Assembly: GCF_001748365.1 (NCBI RefSeq)
Contig: NZ_BDHH01000018.1
Location: 39,932 to 98,177, forward strand
From: Fusibacter sp. 3D3
GTDB lineage: Bacteria > Bacillota > Clostridia > Peptostreptococcales > Acidaminobacteraceae
Direction of reading: 5' to 3'
Length of the DNA: 58,246 bases
In this document: positions 44,133 to 52,201 of the stretch, piece by piece
How the letters are laid out: the number at the start of each line of letters is the position of its first letter
Position numbering within the stretch: position 1 is the stretch's first letter
Made by a program: the position numbers and the translations under genes
The notes under the pieces: generated by a model
Told to the model about the DNA's origin: nothing
Database searches by the model: none
Seen by the model: the letters and a program-made list of their open reading frames with translations, nothing else

Positions 44133-44564
44133 TTAAACGCCAGTAGAACCAAATCCACCGGTGCCTCTATCCGTCTCTTCCACCGAATCCACTTGATCCC
44201 ATAAAACTCTTTCATATTTTGTAATAATAAGCTGTGCAATTCGATCCCCTTTTGATATTTTAAAGGGCTCATTGCCTAGATTGATGATTGGAACTCTTAA
44301 TTCACCTCGATAATCGCTGTCAATTGTACCAACACAATTGACAAGTGTAATGCCATTTTTGATAGACAACCCCGATCTTGCTCTCACTTGACCTTCATAT
44401 CCAACTGGTATTTCCATAAATAGTCCTGTTGGCACTAAAGTTCTCTCCATTGGGTTTATGATTATTTCAATTTCATTATTAGACAAAAGATCCATTCCTG
44501 ATGAACCCAGTGTTTGATAATTGGGTAATGGATTATTTGATTTATTTACAATTTTTACAGTCAT
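44133..44564 (-). CDS. dut: dUTP diphosphatase
   Basis: Hydrolyses dUTP to dUMP, keeping uracil out of DNA. A trimeric-type dUTPase of 143 residues with motifs in order: GSSGMDLLSN, ARSGLSIKNG, GTIDSDYRGE, GDRIAQLII and C-terminal RGTGGFGSTGV. The start follows GGAGGTT. A perfect U-less hairpin (44588-44614) precedes it. Confidence 0.96.
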   Translation of the reverse strand: MTVKIVNKSNNPLPNYQTLGSSGMDLLSNNEIEIIINPMERTLVPTGLFMEIPVGYEGQVRARSGLSIKNGITLVNCVGTIDSDYRGELRVPIINLGNEPFKISKGDRIAQLIITKYERVLWDQVDSVEETDRGTGGFGSTGV

Positions 44565-44587
44565 AGCAACCTCCAGTAATACATACT

Positions 44588-44614
44588 GTTGCGTGCTGGT
44601 TCACAGCACGCAAC
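44588..44614 (-). other. intercistronic hairpin between the M16 peptidase gene and dut
   Basis: GTTGCGTGCTG/CAGCACGCAAC, an 11-bp perfect stem with a 5-base loop and no U-tract on the minus strand. It may be an RNA processing or stability element rather than a terminator. Confidence 0.55.
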
Positions 44615-44664
44615 CCTATAGTCTATTATATCAATTTTTCACAACAAACATCAAATTTTATATT

Positions 44665-45948
44665 TTAAGTGAGGGTTAAGATGTCGTTTTTCAACATGTT
44701 GAAAAGCTTTTCTGTGGATGCCTTATCAATATCTCCCACAATAGCAAGTGCAATTTTATCTTTTTCAAAACAGAGGTCAATTAACGCGTTAACGGTTTCT
44801 GTTTTAATGTTGTTTATTTTAGCCATCATCTCATCAAGGCTTTTTTCTTTTTGAGTAAAGAGCTCTAAGCGTCCAATCAAGTCCATATAGTTATCTGTCC
44901 CTTCAAGACCCAGTACAAAACTCCCTCTCAAATGAGCTCGCGCATGTTCTACCGCTTCATCCGTAAGTCGATTTTGCTTTATTTGATTGATCGTCTCGAT
45001 AATTAACTTAATCGTTTGTTCAAGATTTTCTTTGGAAACACCAAAACTTATATTCATCGTGCCTATATCATCATAGAAACTGGGTTGACTAAAAATGGAA
45101 TATGATAATCCCGCTTCTTCACGAATTTTTTGAAACAGCAAACTGCTGTTGGTACCACCAAATACGTTTGAAAGTAACATCAAATCATAGCTTCTGTCAT
45201 CATCATAAGGGACACCTGGCATGTCTATAGAAACTTGAATTTGCTCATTATCTTTATACTTATATCCAAATTCAGAATGAAACTTGGGCCCTATGACATT
45301 TGATGCCAATCTATCATTCTGAACCATTGCGCCAAAGTATTTTTCACAAAGTCTTTTAAGCTCAACTTCATCAAAGGCACCCGCAATTGAAATAACCGCA
45401 TTATTGGCTACATAAAAATCTGAATAATACGATATAAGATCTTCTCTTTTAAAGTTTGACACCGTCTCTTTTGTTCCTAAGATAGGCAATGACAAAGCAT
45501 GATCTCCAAAAGTAATACCCGTCAAAATATCTTCAACCAAATCTTCAGCAGAATCTTCATACATATTGATTTCATCTAATATAACTGTTTTTTCTACTTC
45601 AATATGCTCAGATTCAAACGTAGAATGTTGTATCATGTCTGACAACACATCAAAGCCCACTTCGAGATCTTCTCCTAAAAGTTTCGTGTAATAACAAGTA
45701 CATTCTTTGGCTGTGTACGCATTGATTTCGCCACCTATACCGTCGATAATTAAAGCGATGTCTTTAGCGGATCTCGTCTTTGTTCCTTTGAACATCATAT
45801 GTTCTATAAAGTGAGAAATACCATTATTGCATTTAGACTCGTTTGCCGACCCCGCCTTGATCCATACGCCAACACATACGGATTTGTAGCCTTCTAATTT
45901 TTGGTATACCACATTCAGCCCATTACTCAATTGCATTTTATTATGCAA
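44665..45948 (-). CDS. M16 family zinc peptidase (processing-peptidase-like)
   Basis: A 427-residue zinc metalloprotease. The inverted zinc motif HFIEH is at residues 46-50, with the third ligand Glu further down in ETVIL-type context (VEKTVILDEINMYEDS). The C-terminal half-domain has the family's LREEAGLSYSIFS. It resembles YmxG/PepR, the gene usually found next to pnp in Firmicutes, as here. Translation probably starts at a TTG at 45948 behind GAGGTGG; an ATG four codons later is the alternative. The physiological substrate is unknown. Confidence 0.92.
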   Translation of the reverse strand: MHNKMQLSNGLNVVYQKLEGYKSVCVGVWIKAGSANESKCNNGISHFIEHMMFKGTKTRSAKDIALIIDGIGGEINAYTAKECTCYYTKLLGEDLEVGFDVLSDMIQHSTFESEHIEVEKTVILDEINMYEDSAEDLVEDILTGITFGDHALSLPILGTKETVSNFKREDLISYYSDFYVANNAVISIAGAFDEVELKRLCEKYFGAMVQNDRLASNVIGPKFHSEFGYKYKDNEQIQVSIDMPGVPYDDDRSYDLMLLSNVFGGTNSSLLFQKIREEAGLSYSIFSQPSFYDDIGTMNISFGVSKENLEQTIKLIIETINQIKQNRLTDEAVEHARAHLRGSFVLGLEGTDNYMDLIGRLELFTQKEKSLDEMMAKINNIKTETVNALIDLCFEKDKIALAIVGDIDKASTEKLFNMLKNDILTLT

Positions 45949-46020
45949 ACTGCCACCTCATCTTTGTACATTTTAATTTTGCTACAATATTTGACTTTTG
46001 ACTAATGATTTAACATTAAG

Positions 46021-46055
46021 AAAGATAATACTTGCACTAAGGCAAATATTATCTT
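46021..46055 (-). other. strong hairpin downstream of pnp
   Basis: AAAGATAATA/TATTATCTTT arms with a further TTGC/GCAA pair, 30 bases after the pnp stop codon. No U-tract follows on the minus strand, so it probably stabilises or marks a processed 3' end. Confidence 0.5.
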
Positions 46056-46084
46056 TATCTCTTTGCTTATGAAAATACATCAAT

Positions 46085-48184
46085 CTATGCTTCAGTTTTA
46101 TTTTCTTCCAATAAGACTTTTCTAGATAAGTTGATTCTACCCTGATCATCAATCTCTATGATTTTAACCGTTACTTCGTCCCCAATGTTTAATACATCTT
46201 CCACTTTGGCAACACGTTTCGTGTCAATTTGCGATATGTGACATAAGCCTTCTTTTCCAAAACCTAAATCAACAAACACACCAAATTTCATCAAGCGTGT
46301 CACTTTACCAGTGAAAACTGCACCGACTATTGGTTCTTTCGTGATCCCTTCAATTTCTGCAAGTGCCTTTTCGCCACCAATACCATCATTAGCAGTAATC
46401 AAAACGGATCCATCATCTGAAATATCGATCTTAACATTATAAGCAGAAGTAATTCTCGTAATGACCTTACCACCTGGTCCAATAACATCTCTAATTTTAT
46501 CTGGATTGATCTTAATACTAAACACTCTAGGTGCATACTTGGACATTTCTGGATTTGGCGCCTTAATGACTTCAGCCATTTTGCTTAAGATAAACAGACG
46601 TCCTTCTTTAGCTTGTGCAAGCGCATTTTCAAGCAATGCTTTATCAAGACCATCTACTTTGATGTCCATTTGAAGTGCTGTAATACCATCCTTTGTACCC
46701 GCCACTTTAAAGTCCATATCGCCGAGTGCATCTTCCATACCCTGAATATCTGTTAAGATAGAAATTTTATCGTCTTCTTGAATCAATCCCATTGCAATAC
46801 CAGCAACAGAGTCTTTAAGAGGTACACCCGCATCGAGTAACGATAATGTGCTTCCGCAGATACTTGCTTGCGAGCTCGATCCATTACAAGTGACTACTTC
46901 TGACACTACTCTAATAGCATACGGAAAATCTACTTCTGATGGTAATACCGGTATTAAAGCTCTTTCCCCTAATGCGCCATGACCCACTGCTCTTCTATTA
47001 ACTCTATTCATGCCCGTCTCACCAACTGAAAAAGGAGGGAAGTTATAATGATGCATATAGCGTTTTGTCTCTTCAAGCCCTAATCCATCAATACGTTGAG
47101 CTTCTCCAAGCGCACCCAAAGTTGTGATTGAAAGTGCTTGTGTCAACCCTCTTGTAAAGAGCCCCGATCCATGTGTTCTAGGCAATAGACCCACTTCACT
47201 TGAAATTGGACGAATGTCTTTAATCCCTCTACCATCTGGTCTAACGCCCTCATTTATAATCATTTTTCTGACAATATTTTTCTCTATCGCTTTAAATTGC
47301 TCTTTTAAGAAATCTTTATCCTCTGGATGAGTTTCTTCAAAATGGGCAATCATCTCATCTTTAAGTTCATCTAATGCTTCATTACGATCATATTTGTCCT
47401 GAATCCTAACCGCTTTATCCATTCTCTCTGCTAAGAAATCATAGATTTCTCTCACATAAGTTGAATCAATTTCTGGGATTTCAATATTAAATTTCGGCTT
47501 TCCAACCTCTTTGTTGATCATTTCGATAAACTCACAGATTTCTTTAATCGTTTCATGTCCAAACATGATCGCTTCAAGCACAATGTCTTCTGATAGAATA
47601 TCAGCCCCTGCTTCAACCATAACCACAGCTTCTTTTGTTCCAGAAACCACAAGATGTAATCTCGATTGTTCCATTTGATCAACCGTTGGATTAATGATCA
47701 ATTTATCATCCACATATCCAACGATAACCGCTGCTGCTGGTCCGTTAAACGGAATATCTGAAATCCCAAGTGCAATTGAAGTGCCATTCATCGCCAACGT
47801 ATCTGGTGTACAATCTTGATCTACCGATAATACAGTCGCCGTTACTTGAACATCATTTTTCATGCCATCAGGAAAAAGCGGACGAATAGGTCTGTCGATC
47901 ATTCTCGCTGTCAGCACTGCTCTTTCAGAAGGTCTGCCTTCTCTCTTAATAAATCCTCCAGGAATTTTACCTACTGAATATAATTTTTCTTCAAACTCAA
48001 CGGTTAATGGAAAGAAATCAATTCCCGTTCTCGGTTTTTTAGTTGCTACAGCAGTGACCAAAATCACAGTTTCACCATAGCTTACAAGTGCCGAACCATT
48101 AGCCAAATTGCCCATTTTTCCAAGCTCTACTTTAAACAGTCTTCCAGCGATTTCTTTTTCAAAAATTCTTACTTCTTTAATCAT
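46085..48184 (-). CDS. pnp: polyribonucleotide nucleotidyltransferase (PNPase)
   Basis: Phosphorolytic 3'-to-5' exoribonuclease, a core RNA-decay enzyme. It has 699 residues: two RNase PH domains (first about 10-145, second about 320-550, with GSGLFTRGLTQAL and VAGTKDGITALQMDIK), then KH (VIGPGGKVITRI) and S1 (GFGKEGLCHISQID) domains at the C-terminus. It follows rpsO, the order conserved from E. coli to Bacillus. A long hairpin sits in its 5' leader (48217-48313). Confidence 0.98.
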   Translation of the reverse strand: MIKEVRIFEKEIAGRLFKVELGKMGNLANGSALVSYGETVILVTAVATKKPRTGIDFFPLTVEFEEKLYSVGKIPGGFIKREGRPSERAVLTARMIDRPIRPLFPDGMKNDVQVTATVLSVDQDCTPDTLAMNGTSIALGISDIPFNGPAAAVIVGYVDDKLIINPTVDQMEQSRLHLVVSGTKEAVVMVEAGADILSEDIVLEAIMFGHETIKEICEFIEMINKEVGKPKFNIEIPEIDSTYVREIYDFLAERMDKAVRIQDKYDRNEALDELKDEMIAHFEETHPEDKDFLKEQFKAIEKNIVRKMIINEGVRPDGRGIKDIRPISSEVGLLPRTHGSGLFTRGLTQALSITTLGALGEAQRIDGLGLEETKRYMHHYNFPPFSVGETGMNRVNRRAVGHGALGERALIPVLPSEVDFPYAIRVVSEVVTCNGSSSQASICGSTLSLLDAGVPLKDSVAGIAMGLIQEDDKISILTDIQGMEDALGDMDFKVAGTKDGITALQMDIKVDGLDKALLENALAQAKEGRLFILSKMAEVIKAPNPEMSKYAPRVFSIKINPDKIRDVIGPGGKVITRITSAYNVKIDISDDGSVLITANDGIGGEKALAEIEGITKEPIVGAVFTGKVTRLMKFGVFVDLGFGKEGLCHISQIDTKRVAKVEDVLNIGDEVTVKIIEIDDQGRINLSRKVLLEENKTEA

Positions 48185-48216
48185 AATGCCTCCTAATAAT
48201 TTGACATTACCGCACA

Positions 48217-48313
48217 GAATTTATCCTACTTATTTCAAATCAACGCTCAATGACATTTGTGAACATAAAACTGAGAGCTCACTTCAAATAAGTAGGATTT
48301 TAAGATAAATTCC
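48217..48313 (-). promoter_or_regulatory. long stem-loop in the pnp 5' leader
   Basis: ATCCTACTTATTT (48223-48235) pairs with AAATAAGTAGGAT (48286-48298), a 13-bp perfect stem. After a 6-base bulge it can continue as GAATTTAT/ATAAATTC. In E. coli a long leader hairpin cut by RNase III mediates PNPase autocontrol; the placement here is analogous, but function is inferred. Confidence 0.6.
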
Positions 48314-48349
48314 TAGATAATGTTTTTAGTAAATTTACTTACCCTTTAT

Positions 48350-48355
48350 ATTATA
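48350..48355 (-). promoter_or_regulatory. probable -10 element of pnp
   Basis: TATAAT on the minus strand with a weak -35. A start near 48343 would place the leader hairpin at the transcript's 5' end. Confidence 0.4.
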
Positions 48356-48406
48356 CTAAATTAACGCACAAATATAAAGGATTAAATCTTTTAATGTCCA
48401 CAGTTC

Positions 48407-48437
48407 AAAAAAAAGGTAGATTATACAATCTACCTTT
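48407..48437 (-). terminator. terminator between rpsO and pnp
   Basis: AAAGGTAGATT/AATCTACCTTT with a 4-base loop, then a run of T residues on the minus strand, directly after the rpsO stop codon. Confidence 0.85.
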
Positions 48438-48445
48438 GTCTCACA

Positions 48446-48712
48446 CTATTTTCTTAACCCTAATTCTTGAATTAAGCCTCTGTATTTATCAAGATTGTTG
48501 TCTTTCAAGTAAGTCAAAAGGTTTCTTCTTTGACCGACCATTTTCAAAAGACCTCTTCTTGAATGATGATCTTTTTTATGTGCTTTTAAATGCTCATTTA
48601 AGTCATTGATTCTAAAAGTTAAAAGTGCAATTTGAACTTCTGGAGAACCAGTGTCCGTTGGATGTGTTTTGAATTTCTCAATAATTTCTTGTTTGTTTTC
48701 TTTTGTAATCAT
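48446..48712 (-). CDS. rpsO: ribosomal protein S15
   Basis: Small-subunit protein binding the central 16S domain, 88 residues. [40 protein letters not shown] and [10 protein letters not shown] are diagnostic. The ATG at 48712 has GGAGG eight bases upstream; an upstream in-frame codon overlaps that site. Confidence 0.98.
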   Translation of the reverse strand: MITKENKQEIIEKFKTHPTDTGSPEVQIALLTFRINDLNEHLKAHKKDHHSRRGLLKMVGQRRNLLTYLKDNNLDKYRGLIQELGLRK

Positions 48713-48799
48713 GTTTATTGCCTCCATTCATAATTTAGCCCACAAGCTATGTAGTCGTCGGAGTCTCGAGCAACAGAGCAAGCGGTATACAACATTAGA

Positions 48800-48828
48800 A
48801 TTATATCACTATTAGGCTACTTCGGCAA
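48800..48828 (-). promoter_or_regulatory. promoter of rpsO
   Basis: TTGCCG (48828-48823), 17 bases, TATAAT (48805-48800) with a TG one base before the -10, overlapping the end of ribF. The ~80-base leader could carry S15 autoregulation; I did not resolve a structure. Confidence 0.65.
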
Positions 48829-49755
48829 GTGTGTTTTAAAATATTCATCTGCCATTCTTAAATCACTTTGCATTTTGACAACAAGTTCGTCCACCGTTTC
48901 AAACTTCATCTCATCTCTGAGTCTTTTAATAAAATGAACTTCAATTTGCTGTCCATATAAAACTTGATTAAAGTCAAAAATATAGGTTTCCATGTTAAGT
49001 CCCACTTGATCGAAAGTTGGATTATAGCCTACATTGGTGACACTTTTATAAACCGTATTTTTATAGAGGGTTTCCGTAATATAGACCCCAGGTTTAATCG
49101 TGCTGATATTCTCTTTTATTCTGAGATTAGCGGTTGGGATGCCAATTGTTCTGCCCACTTTTTTGCCTTCGACAACCATCCCTTTGACAAAATGTTTTCT
49201 CCCAAGGTAAAAATTGGCTTCAACAATTTTGCCTTCATTTAAAAGTTCTCGGATGAGCGTGGATGAAATTCTAATATCATTCTTCATAATAGGCTCAACA
49301 ATTTCAAAGGTATAGTCATATACTTTTGAAAATTCTATAAGCATATTGATATCCCCTCGGGCTTTTCTGCCAAATCGATAATCATACCCCACAGTGAGAT
49401 GTTTCATATTGAGTTTTCCAATGAGAACGTCCTTAATAAAATCTTCTGGTTCTATTTTGAGCTGATCTTCATCAAACTTAATCAGAGCGAGATAATCCAA
49501 TCCAAACCGTGTAAAAATCTGAGTCTTTTCATCCACATCCATAATCTTAGGGGGTACATTATTGGGTGTCAATACCTCTCTAGGATGATTCGAAAAAGTA
49601 TAGACAAAAGTTTTTAAGCCTCTGCTCTCAGCTGCTTTTTTCATTTCGCTTAGAACTTCCATGTGTCCAATATGCAACCCATCAAATGTTCCAAGTGCCA
49701 CTGAAGTGGCATTTTTCTGTACATCAATTTCCTCTAGTTCAAAATAAATCTTCAT
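48817..49755 (-). CDS. ribF: bifunctional riboflavin kinase / FAD synthetase
   Basis: Makes FMN and FAD from riboflavin and ATP, 312 residues. The N-terminal nucleotidyltransferase domain has GTFDGLHIGHMEVL and VGYDYRFGRKARGD. The C-terminal kinase domain has GRTIGIPTANLR and GVYITET. It closes the truB-ribF part of the operon. Confidence 0.97.
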   Translation of the reverse strand: MKIYFELEEIDVQKNATSVALGTFDGLHIGHMEVLSEMKKAAESRGLKTFVYTFSNHPREVLTPNNVPPKIMDVDEKTQIFTRFGLDYLALIKFDEDQLKIEPEDFIKDVLIGKLNMKHLTVGYDYRFGRKARGDINMLIEFSKVYDYTFEIVEPIMKNDIRISSTLIRELLNEGKIVEANFYLGRKHFVKGMVVEGKKVGRTIGIPTANLRIKENISTIKPGVYITETLYKNTVYKSVTNVGYNPTFDQVGLNMETYIFDFNQVLYGQQIEVHFIKRLRDEMKFETVDELVVKMQSDLRMADEYFKTHLPK

Positions 49756-49786
49756 AAAAGCACCTATTCTTTAACGATTGTCTCAC

Positions 49787-50686
49787 TTATAATAGTTTCT
49801 TCATGAACAATCCCTTATCTGTATTTTCAGCGATACCGTAAAAAGTAAGGCCTACATATATTCTATAAAACTTTTTAGCATTTTTCAATTGAATCTCATC
49901 TTTGAATGAGTCTAATTGAATTTTAACACCATTTTGAATGAGTTTATGATATTTTATTGAATCTGGTAGTACAATCTGTTCCATAAAAGAAAGCGCATCC
50001 TCTATGGACACCAAATGTGTTGATATCATATCCAAATCGATCAGATCAATTGGCACAGCACGTTCCAGTTTAAAGGGGTCAGACATCGTTCTTCTGAGTT
50101 CTGTCATATGTCCATAACATCCTAAGGTCAATCCGATGTCGTGACACAAAGTTCTGATGTACGTCCCCTTCGAACATGCAACATCAAACTCTATTGTATG
50201 TTGTCTTACAACTATGTTTTCGATTTTATAAATGGTTCTTCTCCGCGCTTCTCTTTCAACGACAATCCCTTTTCGAGCAAGGTCAACCAATTTTGCGCCA
50301 TTTATTTTTAAAGCACTATACATCGGTGGTACTTGATCAATTTCGCCGATAAAACTTTCAACAACTTCTACAACGCTTTCTTTATCAATTTGAAAATTAG
50401 GATCTGCTACTTGATGCGTCACCACACCCCAGCGATCTTGAGTATCAGTAGCAGACCCTAAGCACATTTCGCAATGGTAACCTTTTACATTTTCAAGTAG
50501 AAAATCTACTATTTTAGTTGCACGCCCTATACAAATTGGCAAGACACCTGTGGCCATTGGATCTAAAGTTCCAGTGTGACCAATTTTCTTGGTCTTTAAC
50601 CTTTTGCGCAAAATGGCTACAACATCATGAGAAGTCATGTCTTTTGGTTTGTCTATAACGATGATACCATTAATTTCTTGAGACAT
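49787..50686 (-). CDS. truB: tRNA pseudouridine-55 synthase
   Basis: Converts U55 of the tRNA T loop to pseudouridine, 299 residues. The catalytic Asp lies in GHTGTLDPMATGVLP; YHCEMCLGSATDTQD and CSKGTYIRTLCHDIG are further family blocks. The start codon overlaps the nrnA stop codon by one base (TAATG). Confidence 0.97.
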   Translation of the reverse strand: MSQEINGIIVIDKPKDMTSHDVVAILRKRLKTKKIGHTGTLDPMATGVLPICIGRATKIVDFLLENVKGYHCEMCLGSATDTQDRWGVVTHQVADPNFQIDKESVVEVVESFIGEIDQVPPMYSALKINGAKLVDLARKGIVVEREARRRTIYKIENIVVRQHTIEFDVACSKGTYIRTLCHDIGLTLGCYGHMTELRRTMSDPFKLERAVPIDLIDLDMISTHLVSIEDALSFMEQIVLPDSIKYHKLIQNGVKIQLDSFKDEIQLKNAKKFYRIYVGLTFYGIAENTDKGLFMKKLL

Positions 50687-51663
50687 TATAAGGACTCTCC
50701 TATCATCTTAAGAATTGCATTTTCGATCTCAAGATCACTGCCCACGGCTTTAAAACCCGCGGCCTTTTTATGACCGCCACCACCTAAAGCAACCGCTACC
50801 CTACTGACATCGAACTCATTTTTGGATCTCATTGAAATCTTATATTCACACTGATCTATATGCTTAATAAAAACGACAACCTCTACGCCTTTAATATCTC
50901 TTACATACTCAACAACACCATCTGTGTCATAGGTTTCAAAGACTAATTGTCTTTTCAATACTTCAGATAGCTTTACGATTGCACATTTGCCATCAAAATG
51001 AAGCGACAATGTATCAAAAACTTTGTTAAGTAATAATAATTTTTCAAAGGATTTGTTTTGGAAAATTTCGACATTAAGTCGATTGAAATCAAATTTGTGC
51101 TCTACCAGCGCCTTACAAACTTCAAATGTATAAGGACGCGTGTTAGAATATCTAAAGCTTCCTGTATCTGTAACAATGGCTGCATAAAGACCTTGAGCAG
51201 CAAAAATATCCAGTTCCAAGTTGAAATATTCGGATATTTTATAAACGATTTCTCCTGTTGAAGATGCTTCAGATTCTATTATATTCAAATCGGCAAATTC
51301 TTGATTGGTAATATGGTGATCTATACTGATCGTCGGAACCTCTGATGACATAAGTACTGTTCTGTCTCCAATTAATTTTAATTCTCCAGTATCCACAATA
51401 ATAATCAGTTCGTATTTAAGTTTTTTTGCTTCTTCCAAAGTGATAACAATGCCTTTGTTTTCCTCAAATAAAAACAATAAATTAGAAGGTATATCGTCAT
51501 CTAAGACAATATACCCTGTTTTATTAAAGTCTTTAATTAAATGATACATCCCTATTGCTGAACCTAAAGTATCACCATCAGGTAGTGTATGAGGAAAAAT
51601 CAAAATTGTATGAACATTTTCTTCTACTATATGATTTTTTAAAGCCTCAAATTTTGTATTCAT
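50686..51663 (-). CDS. nrnA: DHH-family nanoRNase / pAp phosphatase NrnA
   Basis: Degrades 2-5 nt RNAs and 3',5'-bisphosphate nucleotides, 325 residues. The DHH domain has FPHTLPDGDTLGSAIGM, IIVDTGE and ISIDHHIT. The DHHA1 domain carries the RNA-binding GGGGHKKAAGF. It lies 17 bases after rbfA and overlaps truB. Confidence 0.94.
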   Translation of the reverse strand: MNTKFEALKNHIVEENVHTILIFPHTLPDGDTLGSAIGMYHLIKDFNKTGYIVLDDDIPSNLLFLFEENKGIVITLEEAKKLKYELIIIVDTGELKLIGDRTVLMSSEVPTISIDHHITNQEFADLNIIESEASSTGEIVYKISEYFNLELDIFAAQGLYAAIVTDTGSFRYSNTRPYTFEVCKALVEHKFDFNRLNVEIFQNKSFEKLLLLNKVFDTLSLHFDGKCAIVKLSEVLKRQLVFETYDTDGVVEYVRDIKGVEVVVFIKHIDQCEYKISMRSKNEFDVSRVAVALGGGGHKKAAGFKAVGSDLEIENAILKMIGESL

Positions 51664-51680
51664 TTTAGTTTCCTCAAATA

Positions 51681-52112
51681 TTATTCTTCATCATTTTCAT
51701 CGTCATCGTCGTCGTCATCAAAATCATCTGAAATCATTGTTTCATCCGTAATTTCGGCTTCATCTTGTTTTATATTAAGCGAACCAATGATATCATTAAT
51801 ATGCATTCCGTGCTCAATAGATGTATCTTGCTTGAAAATAGGTTCAGGTGTATATCTTAGCTTTATACCTTTTCCAATTTCTTTTCGAATAAACCCTTTT
51901 GCACTATTGAGACCGTCAATCGTTTGCTGTGTATTGTGATTTGGATCAAATACACTGATATAGATCGTTGCGTATCTAAGATCATTCGTAACATCTACAT
52001 AAGTCACTGAAGCAAGTTTCGATACCCTAGGATCCTTGAGATCAAACATAATAATGTGACTCACAATTTTCTTTATTTCTTCATTTATGCGTTTATTTCT
52101 AGATTTAGACAT
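51681..52112 (-). CDS. rbfA: ribosome-binding factor A
   Basis: Late 30S maturation factor acting on the 16S 5' helix, 143 residues. MSKSRNKRINEEIKKIVSHII and DPRVSKLASVTYVDVTNDLRYATIYISV are typical. The C-terminus is an Asp/Glu tail. The start at 52112 follows GTGGGTG; a 25-codon extension upstream runs through a perfect hairpin and is unlikely. Confidence 0.94.
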   Translation of the reverse strand: MSKSRNKRINEEIKKIVSHIIMFDLKDPRVSKLASVTYVDVTNDLRYATIYISVFDPNHNTQQTIDGLNSAKGFIRKEIGKGIKLRYTPEPIFKQDTSIEHGMHINDIIGSLNIKQDEAEITDETMISDDFDDDDDDDENDEE

Positions 52113-52142
52113 ATAAACACCCACTTTCTTTTCTGTGTTTAT

Positions 52143-52175
52143 AGAATGGACCATCAGTGCCTGATGGTCCATTCT
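52143..52175 (-). other. perfect 15-bp hairpin between infB and rbfA
   Basis: AGAATGGACCATCAG and its exact complement with a 3-base loop. No U-tract follows, so full termination is unlikely. It probably is a processing or partial-polarity element inside the operon. Confidence 0.6.
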
Positions 52176-52201
52176 CAATACACTCATCGCTGAGATATAT
52201 C

